Positions 52,799 to 61,508 are shown, numbered from the stretch's first letter. The stretch is DNA of 64,000 bases from an uncultured Amylibacter sp. (GCA_959347345.1 OY365738.1:2348411-2412410); one strand, 5' to 3'. Numbers and translations: made by a program. Notes: a model not told the origin generated them from the letters alone.

Positions 52799-52861
52799 GC
52801 GGTTTATGACCTTTGGCGCAGTTGCGCTTTTCATAATCATCAGCGTTTGACGGAGATAAAA

Positions 52862-53029
52862 ATGGCCAAACCTACCACAATTAAGATTCGATTGAATTCG
52901 ACAGCAGATACCGGGCATTTTTATGTTACTAAGAAAAATGCACGTACTATGACCGAGAAAATGGTTGTTAATAAGTATGATCCGGTGGTGCGTAAGCACG
53001 TTCCCTATAAAGAAGGCAAGATCAAGTAG
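52862..53029 (+). CDS. rpmG: 50S ribosomal protein L33
   Basis: A 55-residue protein ([20 protein letters not shown] and ending [10 protein letters not shown]) with the ribosome site CGGAG. It is the form without zinc-binding cysteines. It is monocistronic with its own promoter. The stop codon TAG begins a repeat arm (TTAACGATGAGTGATTAACG). Confidence 0.96.
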   Translation: MAKPTTIKIRLNSTADTGHFYVTKKNARTMTEKMVVNKYDPVVRKHVPYKEGKIK

Positions 53030-53196
53030 TCGTTTATTAACGATGAGTGATTAACGATGAATGGTATCATCGCCGACCAGCCCCACGCGAGGGCGGGGGC
53101 TTTTGTGCATATAGAGCTTTTGCATAAGGGCAGTTGAACCTGCCCGACCGAGATAAAAACGTGCAAAAGCCCATACACAAAAGCCTTTGGTTGCAA
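53027..53196 (+). repeat. Element 5, left end: arm, partial alpha and module beta'
   Basis: The arm 53027-53064 is TTAACGA/TGAGTGA heptamers starting at the rpmG stop. It is followed by the end of module alpha (ATCGCCGACCAGCCCC) and a long imperfect palindrome 53097-53193: GGCTTTTGTGCATAT ... ATACACAAAAGCC with an inner CTTTTGC/GCAAAAG pair, ending in TTTGGTTGCAAGACG. The same beta' palindrome is at 62758-62816. The matching right arm is probably at 54183-54212. Confidence 0.8.
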
Positions 53197-53217
53197 GACG
53201 CTAGGTTTGGTTTAATC

Positions 53218-53547
53218 TTATTCGCCCACTAAACCAAGAATTTCAAAATGATTTTCAGAACATTTCTTTGCATAAAATTTGGGAGGGTTGCCTTTGGGAT
53301 ATGGAGTATAATTATTTGAGCGAAGCCATTCCGAAATATCGTCACTACCAAAATGATGGCATTTTCGCCAAAATGATGGATTAAGTTTAACCCGATGAAA
53401 TTCATTTTGGTTAGGTAGCCGAACATTAATGAAATCACTCTGTCCGTGTTCTGGAAAAAGCTCGTCTCTATACTTTATTGAAACTGAAAACTCAAATTTA
53501 CGGTATTTTCCATGACCAGCCCAACGGGTACCAACTATAAATTCCAT
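53218..53547 (-). CDS. Orphan protein inside repeat element 5
   Basis: A 109-residue soluble basic protein with a strong ribosome site (AAGGAG, 7 bases before ATG). It contains two beta-rich stretches (FIVGTRWAGHGKYRKFEFSV and SDFINVRLPNQNEFHRVKLN) and a helical end, with histidine and tryptophan in FWRKCHHFGSDDI. The base composition is more AT-rich than neighbouring genes. I do not recognise it. It sits entirely between repeat modules, as Mrr does in element 1. Confidence 0.65.
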   Translation of the reverse strand: MEFIVGTRWAGHGKYRKFEFSVSIKYRDELFPEHGQSDFINVRLPNQNEFHRVKLNPSFWRKCHHFGSDDISEWLRSNNYTPYPKGNPPKFYAKKCSENHFEILGLVGE

Positions 53548-54279
53548 TACAATACTCCTTTTTTAATTTATGTGCCTTATCATAAAACACAAAAACAACC
53601 GTGTCAAGACAAAGTTAATAATTTATGACTCGCAAAGGCATTCATAATAAATCTAGGGCGACCATAGCCAATAAAATCCGTCCGCCCAAGCCTCGCAGAG
53701 GGGTGGGCGGGCGGGAAGCCCGAATGAAGGGGGCTTGCCCCCAAGTGAGGGCGAAACAAAAAACATTTATCGTTTATCATTAAAACCCATCGGTCATGTT
53801 TGGCACGGGGTCGCGCGAACCCGAAGGGTGTGCGTCTGTTAGTTAGGTGTAAGGGAGTTTGCGTCACCAGCGACTCTAAAATACACTGACCCAGTACAAC
53901 CGATAAGCTGACGCGCACCCGTGGGGGTGAGGGTGCGCGCGACCACCCTTTGGGCGGTCGTTTCCTAGCTTATTAGGTCTGCTCTAGATTAACTATGACT
54001 GCCCTTGCGGGTCTTCGTCATTGCTACGCAATGCCGACCAGCTTTTAAGAGGGGTATTGGTTATGTTTGGTAAGGTCTTTCCTAGAATAACAGGCTTGGG
54101 CGTGCCCGCTTGCTCGTAAGAGCAAGCGGGCACGCCCCGTGGCGACATAACAAAGTTATGGCGCAAAGCCCGCAAGGGCTAAAAGTTAATCATTCATCGT
54201 TAATCGTTAACCACCCCCCATAAAAAAAGCCAAGACACGGATGCCTTGGCTCTTCTCTTTACAGTCAGCAAAACCCGCG
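53548..54279. repeat. Element 5, right part: module delta, hairpin-rich core, alpha and right arm
   Basis: This 732-base interval has no supported gene. It contains module delta at 53672-53757 (CCGCCCAAGCC and GGGTGGGCGGGCGGG, copied from the 44.6-kb element with an insert AAGGGGGCTTGCCCCC). A unique GC-rich block of inverted repeats lies at 53808-53975, for example GCGCGCACCC/GGGTGCGCGC and GACCACCC TTT GGGCGGTC. Module alpha is at 54001-54042, a long hairpin GGCGTGCCCGCTTGCTC/GAGCAAGCGGGCACGCC at 54099-54136, and the right arm CATTCATCGTTAATCG at 54191-54206. Together with 53027 these suggest a 1.2-kb compound element. Confidence 0.75.
54222..54251 (-). terminator. Intrinsic terminator of the Bax inhibitor-1 family gene
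   Basis: Read on the minus strand, AGCCAAG pairs with CTTGGCT (7 bp, 10-base loop) and is followed by TTTTTTT. It lies 29 bases after the stop codon of the gene at 54280. Confidence 0.8.
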
Positions 54280-55035
54280 TTATTCACGCCCGCCAAACAA
54301 CTGCAACATAAACATAAACATATTGATGAAATCCAAATACAGGCTTAACGCCCCCATAATCGCAGATTTCTCTAACCAACTCGTCTGCCCAGATTGCGCC
54401 ATTTGCAGATAGGTATTTTTAATCTTCTGCGTGTCATACGCGGTTAAACCAGCGAAAACCAGCAACCCAATCACGCTTATCGCGAAGCTTAACGCGCCCG
54501 AAGCCAGCCATATATTCAATATAGCCGCCGCGAAAACCCCAATCACGCCCATAATTAAAAACGTGCCAAAGCCCGACAAATCCCGCTTAGTCGTATAGCC
54601 ATACAGCGACAACCCAGCAAAGGCAATCGCCGTTGTCAGAAAGGTTTTGAAAATCGCCGTATCCGTATAAACCACAAAGATTGACGACAGGGAAACCCCC
54701 ATCACCGCGGCAAATCCGTAAAACACATTACGCGCCGTTGCCACCGACATTTGATTGATTCGCGCCGCGAACATAAAGATAAAGCCCAGCGGAGCAAACA
54801 TAATAATCCAGCTGATTGGGCTGGTGAACATTGCTTGCAACATCCCGAAAGGCAGCAAGGTTGCGTTGCCATTCACCGCAGCCTCGTAATCATTGCCAAT
54901 AACCCAAGCGAAAATCGCCGTAACGACCATCGCTGTTGACATCAGCCCATAGACTTTGTTCATATGTGCGCGTAAGCCCGCGTCAATCTGCGCACCACTA
55001 ACCGCACTGCGCGGCATTGTTTTGTATTCAACCAT
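54280..55035 (-). CDS. Bax inhibitor-1/YccA family membrane protein
   Basis: A 251-residue protein with seven membrane helices; typical segments are AHMNKVYGLMSTAMVVTAIF, ISWIIMFAPLGFIFMFAA, GLSLYGYTTKRDLSGFGTFL and GLTAYDTQKIKNTYLQM (the conserved aspartate region). The family forms a calcium or proton leak channel in the inner membrane. The leader has GCCCGC-GAATTT-GCGGGC, a perfect 6-bp hairpin at 55061-55078, about 15 bases before the GGAG ribosome site. A terminator follows. Confidence 0.93.
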   Translation of the reverse strand: MVEYKTMPRSAVSGAQIDAGLRAHMNKVYGLMSTAMVVTAIFAWVIGNDYEAAVNGNATLLPFGMLQAMFTSPISWIIMFAPLGFIFMFAARINQMSVATARNVFYGFAAVMGVSLSSIFVVYTDTAIFKTFLTTAIAFAGLSLYGYTTKRDLSGFGTFLIMGVIGVFAAAILNIWLASGALSFAISVIGLLVFAGLTAYDTQKIKNTYLQMAQSGQTSWLEKSAIMGALSLYLDFINMFMFMLQLFGGRE

Positions 55036-55375
55036 TTTGTTTCTCCATAATAGATATTTTGCCCGCGAATTTGCGGGCTCTTAGGTCTTATATTGTGTTT
55101 TTGGGGTGAAAATCAAGAGCTTTTATGCATTTTTTGTTATTTTTTTAAAATTATATGGAATTTTTACTAACCAGCAAAGCCTGCACTTGCATATATGCGT
55201 GGACCTGTGTATATGAACGGGTAAAGTGTTATCACTATCACGCTATTTTGATGAAAAAAGGCTGGATAGCGGTGTTATGTCGCATTATATAAAACATATC
55301 ATTGTAATAAAATGTTAACACTTTGGTCTGTAATGTCTACAGACTTTCACAGAGCAAACTAAAAGGGGAACCCTC
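55036..55375. other. Intergenic leader region between the BI-1 and XRE genes
   Basis: This 340-base divergent interval holds the promoters of both neighbours. Visible are the leader hairpin at 55061-55078, an AT-rich run at 55130-55165, and the 24-base stretch CTTGCATATATGCG/TGTGTATATG at 55192-55214, a near repeat. No reading frame is supported. Confidence 0.5.
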
Positions 55376-55780
55376 ATGGTAAAAAATACTAGACATGCCG
55401 TCGATATACACGTCGGTAAAAAAATCAGATATCGTCGTTGGATGGTTGGGATGACACAAACCGAACTGGCCGTCGCGGTGAATATAAAATTTCAGCAGAT
55501 TCAGAAATATGAAACGGCAGCGAATCGCGTAAGTGCGTCTCGGTTGCATGATATTGCGGTTGCGTTGGAAACGCCAGTTTATTTCTTTTTCGACGGGCTG
55601 GAGTCGGGCGAGATTGAAACAAAATTCGGTGGCGAGCGTAATGACAGGGGCACTGCCCCCGTGGATAACGCGCTGGTCGATAAACACGCGCTGGCGTTTA
55701 TCCGTTATGCCCACCAATTGCCAGAAGGACAGCGGAACGCGTTGTTTGAACTGGCACGGACTATGGCCAGAGAAACCTAA
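55376..55780 (+). CDS. XRE family transcriptional regulator
   Basis: A 134-residue regulator with an N-terminal helix-turn-helix (RYRRWMVGMTQTELAVAVNI and QQIQKYETAANRVSASRLHD) and a C-terminal helix FIRYAHQLPEGQRNALFEL. Such small XRE proteins of alphaproteobacteria often control stress or cell-cycle genes; no target is evident. A ribosome site AAGGGGAA precedes the ATG. Confidence 0.88.
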   Translation: MVKNTRHAVDIHVGKKIRYRRWMVGMTQTELAVAVNIKFQQIQKYETAANRVSASRLHDIAVALETPVYFFFDGLESGEIETKFGGERNDRGTAPVDNALVDKHALAFIRYAHQLPEGQRNALFELARTMARET

Positions 55781-55830
55781 TTTGAAACTTAGGTTTTTAG
55801 GACTGAATGAAGGCGGGGGTTGGTTTTAGG

Positions 55831-56865
55831 TTAAGACTGACTGACCCCAGCGCTTTCAAAACTTGCCATGTTTGCGTGGCAAGCCAATGCCCCTTGGACT
55901 ATGCCAAGGGCTAAGGCCGCTCCGCTGGCCTCTCCCAAACGCATATCCAGTGATAAAATCGGGGCTTTGCCCAGCTTTGCCAACAGAGCTTTATGCGCGG
56001 TCTCATCCGATTGATGCGCCGCCAAGCAGTGGTCTAAAAACCCTGCATCAAGCCGTGTTAAAATCGCGGCGGCTGCCGTACAGATAAATCCATCCAGCAA
56101 AACGGGAATCGATAAAACGCGAGCGCGAGCTATCGCGCCGACCATCGCTGCCATCTCTCGCCCACCGAAATTGGCAAGGATATTCAAACCATCCGTGCTT
56201 GTGCCACCTGCCGCGTGATATCGCACCAAACCCTTGTCTATTATAGCGGTTTTCCGTGCCAAGCCCGCCTGATCGACACCCGTACCACGCCCAACCCAAT
56301 CACCGCCCGCCCCGTCATATAGGGCACAACATATCGCGGCGGCGGCGGTGGTATTGCCAATGCCCATCTCGCCCGCGATCAGCATATCGGCGGTTTCATC
56401 CACGTTCTGCCAGCCCGTTTGCAAGGCCGATAAGCAATCCGTTTGGGTCATCGCGGGGGTTTGCGTGAAATCCGCGGTCGGGCGGTTTAACTCCAACGCC
56501 AGCACGTCCAAACGCGCCCCGTAACACTTGCATAACTGGTTTATCGCCGCCCCGCCGTTGTGGAAATTGGCAACCATTTGCTCGGTGACTTCGGGCGGGA
56601 AGGCGGATACGCCAAGGCTCGCCACGCCGTGGTTGCCCGCGAAAACCAGCACTTGCGGGTTTTTCATCACGGGCGCGATTTGCCCGCGCCAAGAGGCGTA
56701 CCAGATGGCTATATCTTCCAATCGTCCCAGAGCGCGGGGCGGTTTGGTCAGGTTTTGATTGTGCAGAACCGCCTGTTGTTTTATTGCCGAATCCGCCTGT
56801 GGCAGGGGTGTTAAAAACGCGGTTAGGCTGGTAAAGTTATCAAAATGAGGGTTGGAATTGGGCAA
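55831..56865 (-). CDS. cobT: Nicotinate-nucleotide--dimethylbenzimidazole phosphoribosyltransferase
   Basis: A 344-residue enzyme that makes alpha-ribazole phosphate for the lower ligand of cobalamin. Visible are KPPRALGRLEDIAIWYASW, VFAGNHGVASLGVSAFP, MGIGNTTAAAAICCALYDGA and GRGTGVD. A TTG start preceded by AAGGAAAACACC is chosen, as no ATG fits the family start. It is divergent from cobS, 191 bases away; I see no obvious cobalamin riboswitch in between. Confidence 0.94.
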   Translation of the reverse strand: MPNSNPHFDNFTSLTAFLTPLPQADSAIKQQAVLHNQNLTKPPRALGRLEDIAIWYASWRGQIAPVMKNPQVLVFAGNHGVASLGVSAFPPEVTEQMVANFHNGGAAINQLCKCYGARLDVLALELNRPTADFTQTPAMTQTDCLSALQTGWQNVDETADMLIAGEMGIGNTTAAAAICCALYDGAGGDWVGRGTGVDQAGLARKTAIIDKGLVRYHAAGGTSTDGLNILANFGGREMAAMVGAIARARVLSIPVLLDGFICTAAAAILTRLDAGFLDHCLAAHQSDETAHKALLAKLGKAPILSLDMRLGEASGAALALGIVQGALACHANMASFESAGVSQS

Positions 56866-57056
56866 GGTGTTTTCCTTTATTGGTAAATTGGGGTAAGATG
56901 AGGGGTATTTCGGGATGGGCTTGGCGGTATTATCGGGCTATTATCACAGGGTGCATAGCCCTTTGTGCGGTAAAAATCCAGCCCTTTTTGATATAAAAAA
57001 CGCGGGTTTCATAAAACCGCAAAAATAAATAGAGTAACGACACAAAGCAGGACACA

Positions 57057-57866
57057 ATGGCAAAGAAAAAGACAACAAAGAAAACAAAAATGGACATGAA
57101 AACAGGGCTTGCTCTGGGTGATATTTGGGCGGGGTTTGCCTTGCTATCGCGTCTTCCTGTGCCTGATTTGGGCGAATCACGGGATAAAACACAGGGCGAA
57201 CCAAAGGGCGATTCCGCTTGGGCGTGGCCGATAGTCGGCGGTTGTTTGGGCGCGATAAGCGGGATAATCGGGCTGATTTTCATCGGCTTGGGTTTGCCTG
57301 TGATACTGGCGGCGGCGATTGCTGTTGCCATGCTGATTGGCTTGTGCGGAGCCTTACACGAAGACGGGCTCGCCGATTTTGCCGATGGATTCGGCGGTGG
57401 TAAGGATAAAAAAACCACCCTAGCCATTATGAAAGACAGCCGTTTGGGCAGTTACGGCACGATTGCGCTGGTTATGATAGTTCTGCTGCGGGTGCTTGCC
57501 TTGGGCAGTGTCGGGGCGGGTAATTTCCTGCCTGCGTTGATTGTTATTGGTGCGGTTAGCCGTCTGCCCATGGGCTGGGCGATGGCAGGACTGCCGCCCG
57601 CGCGCACCGATGGTTTATCGGCTGGAGTCGGTGCGCCGTCTATTTTTGCCTTGTTTGTAGGCAGTTTGATTGGGGTGTTTATGGCTATCGTGTTTTTTGG
57701 GCTGGCGGGGATTGTGATTTTTGCCCTGAGTATAATGGCAGGGTTGCCCGTGCTTGCCCTTGCGTGGCGGCGGATTGATGGGCAGACGGGCGATGTTCTG
57801 GGCGCATCACAGCAATGTTGCGAAGCGATGGGCTATATCGCGGTGGTGTTGTTTTTTGGGATTTAG
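57057..57866 (+). CDS. cobS: Adenosylcobinamide-GDP ribazoletransferase
   Basis: A 269-residue membrane protein of the CobS family that joins alpha-ribazole to adenosylcobinamide-GDP. Signatures: GFALLSRLPVPD, AWAWPIVGGCLGAISGI, LHEDGLADFADGFGGG and MKDSRLGSYGTIALV. The N-terminus is a lysine-rich stretch (KKKTTKKTK). The end lies 10 bases from carD on the other strand. Confidence 0.95.
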   Translation: MAKKKTTKKTKMDMKTGLALGDIWAGFALLSRLPVPDLGESRDKTQGEPKGDSAWAWPIVGGCLGAISGIIGLIFIGLGLPVILAAAIAVAMLIGLCGALHEDGLADFADGFGGGKDKKTTLAIMKDSRLGSYGTIALVMIVLLRVLALGSVGAGNFLPALIVIGAVSRLPMGWAMAGLPPARTDGLSAGVGAPSIFALFVGSLIGVFMAIVFFGLAGIVIFALSIMAGLPVLALAWRRIDGQTGDVLGASQQCCEAMGYIAVVLFFGI

Positions 57867-57876
57867 CGATTAAAAA

Positions 57877-58464
57877 TTAACTGCCTAAAACTTCTGGCAG
57901 AGTTGGCAGGGGCGTGGGTTCTTCGGTTGTGGTCGTCGCCCGCGTGCCACTGCCACTGCCCCGCCGTGATTCCAAAATCGTAACCAGTTTTTCCATAGCC
58001 TCCGCCTCGCTTATTCCATCCAGCGCGGAATGCTCGCGTACCAGTCGTTCCAAAGACAGCTCATAAAGTTGGCGTTCGGAATAGGATTGCTCGCGCTGGT
58101 CATCACTGCGGTGCAAATCGCGCACCACCTCTGACAAGGCAACCAAATCGCCAGAATTAATCTTTTGTTCGTATTCCTGCGCCCGCCGCGCCCACATAAC
58201 CCGTTTCACCCGCGCCCGCGTTTTCAATGCACGTAGGGATTTCGTCACATCCTTTGGCGAAGCCAGACGGCGCAACCCCACGGATTTAGCCTTAGCGGTC
58301 GGCACACGCAAAATCATTTTATCCTTTTCAAATTGGATAATAAACAATTCCATCAGCATCCCCGCCACGGTTTGTTTTTCAATAGCGGTGATTTTGCCCA
58401 CGCCATGGGTCGGGTAGATTACGTGCTGATTTACGCAAAACCCTGCGACTTTTCTTTTTGCCAT
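57877..58464 (-). CDS. carD: CarD family transcriptional regulator
   Basis: A 195-residue CarD/CdnL-type protein. The N-terminal RNA-polymerase-interacting domain is FCVNQHVIYPTHGVGKITAI with MELFIIQFEKDKMILRVP, and the C-terminal helical DNA-binding part contains WARRAQEYEQKINSGDL. It stabilises open promoter complexes, especially of rRNA genes. It is the second gene after fdxA in the conserved alphaproteobacterial fdxA-carD arrangement. Confidence 0.93.
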   Translation of the reverse strand: MAKRKVAGFCVNQHVIYPTHGVGKITAIEKQTVAGMLMELFIIQFEKDKMILRVPTAKAKSVGLRRLASPKDVTKSLRALKTRARVKRVMWARRAQEYEQKINSGDLVALSEVVRDLHRSDDQREQSYSERQLYELSLERLVREHSALDGISEAEAMEKLVTILESRRGSGSGTRATTTTEEPTPLPTLPEVLGS

Positions 58465-58540
58465 GGTCTGTGTCCTTTTGTGGTTGGTTATGTTTTATTT
58501 AGCCGAAATGCCGTGCGAATGTCAAGAGGGTTAGGGCGGG

Positions 58541-58879
58541 TTATCCGCCTTGCCCGGGGTTTTCGGAAAAATACTTTTCCAGTTTGCCTTCTTGTCCTTC
58601 AAAGCTCTCGGCATCGGGCGAGTGTTCTTTTTTGGTAATAATAACAGGCCAAATCTCCGAATATTTGCGGTTAAATTCCACCCATTTTTCCATATCAGGT
58701 TCGGTATCGGGGCGAATCGCGTCGGCGGGGCATTCTGGCTCACACACGCCGCAATCGATACATTCATCGGGGTGGATAACCAGCATATTTTCACCCTCAT
58801 AAAAACAATCAACTGGGCAAACTTCGACGCAATCTGTGTATTTACAGTTAATGCAGCTATCGTTGACAATATAGGTCAT
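58541..58879 (-). CDS. fdxA: 7Fe ferredoxin FdxA
   Basis: A 112-residue ferredoxin with a [3Fe-4S] and a [4Fe-4S] site: [18 protein letters not shown] and [16 protein letters not shown], followed by the usual C-terminal extension [15 protein letters not shown]. It transfers electrons in the cytoplasm. In many alphaproteobacteria it follows an S4-domain RNA-binding gene and a helicase gene; here the S4 gene is missing and a repeat element occupies its place. Confidence 0.94.
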   Translation of the reverse strand: MTYIVNDSCINCKYTDCVEVCPVDCFYEGENMLVIHPDECIDCGVCEPECPADAIRPDTEPDMEKWVEFNRKYSEIWPVIITKKEHSPDAESFEGQEGKLEKYFSENPGQGG

Positions 58880-58970
58880 GGGGGTGGCCTTGTGGGTTTT
58901 AGGGCGTGGGTTCTTCAGGGTTTTTGTGGGTTATACATTAAAATTACGGATTACGCAAGGAGGAGTTTTT

Positions 58971-59449
58971 TAGTTGTTAGTTGTTAGTTGTTAGTTATTA
59001 GTTATTAGTTGTTATAAATTGGGAGTTCGTTATTAGAGGTTAAGGGCAGAGCTTTTTTCTTGCGCCCTCACTTCGGGGCAAGCCCCGTTCGTTCGGTCGC
59101 CCACCCGCCCACCCCTCCTGCGGAGAGCTGGACGGGCTATTTTTTGGCTGGGGTTTGGCTCAGCGTCTTGTATAGTGTCTAAATAAATTTAGAAATTGCC
59201 TATCACCAATTCCCAAGTATTCTTTGCAAATAATCCAATCTAACGTCTTGTTATTCCAGATAGTAAATTTATAGAATCACTATCGTCTTGAAACCCAAGG
59301 GCTTTTGGCATGCCCCCGCAAAGCGGGGGCTACGCACAAAAGACCACGCTGGTCGGCATTCGCGTAAGTGATGACGAAGACCCGCAGGGCATCACTAACA
59401 ACTAATAACTAACAACTAACAACTAACAACTAATCATTCATCGTTAACT
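58971..59449. repeat. Element 6: full-length armed repeat, opposite orientation to element 3
   Basis: The left arm 58971-59017 is TTGTTAG heptamers. Modules follow in reverse order and strand compared with 44.3 kb: epsilon (59018-59045, GGGAGTTCGTTATTAGAGG), delta (59070-59145), gamma (59170-59277), beta (59300-59343), alpha (59349-59390). The right arm 59391-59449 consists of CTAACAA units. In gamma, a run of more than 30 bases including TTCCCAAGTATTCTTTGCAA matches element 3 exactly. The right arm supplies the last codons (TMND) and TAG stop of the gene at 59430. It fills the 550 bases between fdxA and that gene. Confidence 0.9.
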
Positions 59450-60632
59450 TTAAAGCTTTAAGCTGGGCAAAGGGGTTATCAGGGTCAATCGGTTGTTTAT
59501 GCGGGGGTTTGTGGTCTTTGCCAGCACTTTGGGATTTTTTACCGCCAGCATTTTTGCCCTTATCGTTTTTACCAGCAAAAGCCTTGCGTCCAAAATTTTT
59601 GCCCTTATCGCTTTTGAACTTGGCGGGCGAATCGGTTTTAGGGGACTCTGCCCGCGCAAAGGGTTTGCGTTTGAAAATATAATAAATCTCTTCGCTGGGC
59701 TCGGGTGTATCAGCTTTGGGTGTATCAGCTTCAGTCGCAACTTCTTCAACCGCCTCAGCCTTAACCGCCACCTCAGCCTCAGCCACATCATCACCTGCAA
59801 CCTCCGCAACAGCCGTTTTCATCCGTGTATGCTTGTCCGCCGAATAGCCCAATTCCTGCATCATAGACGCGAAAGTTTCAAGGCTTGCCCCCGTGATAGA
59901 CAGCATATCGCAATGCGATTCAAACCCCTCTTTCACATCACACTCCCGAATCATATTCGCCAGCCGTTCCAGCATATCAATCCGCACCGCCCAATCGCCC
60001 AATTCCTGATAACCCGCCCGCCAATGATACCCCGAAGGCATATCCTTCAGTGCAGGAATCGTCACCAAACCAGCCGATGGCACGATTGGGAAATCCGCAA
60101 ACCCCTCAAAAACCGCCCATAAAACCAGTCGCAACTGGGTTGGTGCGGGCTTTAATAACAAGGGCAAATAAATCATATACTGCCCAAACCGCACGCCACA
60201 TTTGCGCAACGGAGTGCGCGCGTCTTGATCCATCTCTTTTATCGTTCTGCGCAGGAAGCCACGGGGGACAACGCCCAAAGCCTCCACCAGACGTTTTGCC
60301 AAATACGCACCGTTTGCGTGTTCGGGGGTTTTCAATGTTTCATCATCGCGCAGTGCCAAAAGCGGGGCGAAATGCATGGCAATTTTGCGTTCAATAAAAT
60401 GCCCCAAACGGCGGTGGATTTTTTCCCGAATATCCGCGCCTATCGCTTCATCAATAAAAATAGCAACATCAGGGGTCAGCACATCCGCGCCACGGGTCAG
60501 CTTGCCCAGTGCAAGCCCATCCCTTGAGACCACACCATCCGCGCCCAAATCAAAATCTGTATCCGCCGCGTGGTAGAGTTTTTCCGCCCAAAGCGCGTGT
60601 TCGGCCTCCGTCTTGCCTATATCAATGGTCAT
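59430..60632 (-). CDS. C-terminal domain of the alphaproteobacterial helicase, without helicase core
   Basis: A 400-residue protein. Residues 1-270 align in pattern with the C-terminal part of the large helicase that usually precedes fdxA in alphaproteobacteria (EALGVVPRGFLRRTIKEMDQ, GVRFGQYMIYLPLLLKPAPT, DMLSITGASLETFASMMQELG). The remainder is a low-complexity tail of A/E/V, then G/K/S repeats (FKSDKGKNFGRKAFAGKNDK), ending LKALKLTMND. No ATPase motifs are present here or in the 158 bases upstream, so the gene is a stand-alone remnant or a split gene. It has its own ATG with a GGATTTAGGA upstream, which favours expression. Confidence 0.75.
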   Translation of the reverse strand: MTIDIGKTEAEHALWAEKLYHAADTDFDLGADGVVSRDGLALGKLTRGADVLTPDVAIFIDEAIGADIREKIHRRLGHFIERKIAMHFAPLLALRDDETLKTPEHANGAYLAKRLVEALGVVPRGFLRRTIKEMDQDARTPLRKCGVRFGQYMIYLPLLLKPAPTQLRLVLWAVFEGFADFPIVPSAGLVTIPALKDMPSGYHWRAGYQELGDWAVRIDMLERLANMIRECDVKEGFESHCDMLSITGASLETFASMMQELGYSADKHTRMKTAVAEVAGDDVAEAEVAVKAEAVEEVATEADTPKADTPEPSEEIYYIFKRKPFARAESPKTDSPAKFKSDKGKNFGRKAFAGKNDKGKNAGGKKSQSAGKDHKPPHKQPIDPDNPFAQLKALKLTMND

Positions 60633-60790
60633 ATTTGTCCTAAATCCTTTGGGGAATGGGTCTGTTGGTTTATTCGCCCCCTGCGCTATGGTAATTTTGC
60701 CAATAATGCAAGCCTTTTTATGGGATTTATGCGAATTTACTATGTTTTAAGGGGGATTTACACGGGATTTGCAGGGGATTTAAAGGGGAT

Positions 60791-61432
60791 TCACAGCGAT
60801 TCGCCCTGCAATTCCTGTTCAAGCCGTTCAATCGCCTGTTTTGCCCCGATTTGATGGGGATTAACCGCAATCGCGGCCTTATAGGCATCCAGAGCCTCGC
60901 GTTTTTTATCTAGTTGCAGCAACATCGCGCCCAGCCCCGCTAACGCCCCAAAATGACGCGGCTCGCGGATAAGGACTTGCTGAACATCGTCAATAGACCG
61001 CCCGTAATCCCCCATTAAATAATAAACCGTGGCGCGCATATTCCACGCCTCGGTGAAATCGGGGTAGGTATCAATTAACACGGAAAACTGGGTAATGGCG
61101 GCATCATAAACCTTTTGTCGCATCGCTTTTTGCCCGTTTTGCAGCATAATATCGGCAAGGCGGTCGCCCGATTTTGACCATTCACGCCAGATAGCGCGTT
61201 CAATTCTGCGTGGGTTTGGCGTGTCTTTTTGCTGTAATTGGGCAAAAAGAGCGTCCAGCATATCCCTATTATGGGGCGGGGTTGCCTGTATTTGTATGGG
61301 GTGCGGGAGGGTTTGCGTGGCTAAACCCCGTGCCTCCCCCCGTGCATCTTGTGCGCCCAGCCCGCCCAAAAATCCACAAAATAACAGGATTAAAACGCCC
61401 CCGCGTCTTGTTTTTTTATAAAAAAACCACAT
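60791..61432 (-). CDS. TPR-repeat protein with signal peptide
   Basis: A 213-residue protein with an N-terminal hydrophobic signal or anchor (GGVLILLFCGFLGGLG) and four TPR-like units from residue 100: AAITQFSVLIDTYPDFTEAW, MRATVYYLMGDYGRSIDDVQ, LAGLGAMLLQLDKKREALDA and YKAAIAVNPHQIGAKQAIER. It probably acts in the periplasm as a scaffold. The client is unknown. Confidence 0.85.
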   Translation of the reverse strand: MWFFYKKTRRGGVLILLFCGFLGGLGAQDARGEARGLATQTLPHPIQIQATPPHNRDMLDALFAQLQQKDTPNPRRIERAIWREWSKSGDRLADIMLQNGQKAMRQKVYDAAITQFSVLIDTYPDFTEAWNMRATVYYLMGDYGRSIDDVQQVLIREPRHFGALAGLGAMLLQLDKKREALDAYKAAIAVNPHQIGAKQAIERLEQELQGESL

Positions 61433-61508
61433 AATACATGGATATTAACCGCTATTTCTGCGAAAAGATAGCGTTTTTACACTAAAACATTACAAAAGAG
61501 GGATGATA

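Noticed and set aside
56866..57056. Cobalamin riboswitch between cobT and cobS
   Set aside because: No recognisable B12-box or multi-helix arrangement was seen, and the interval is short.
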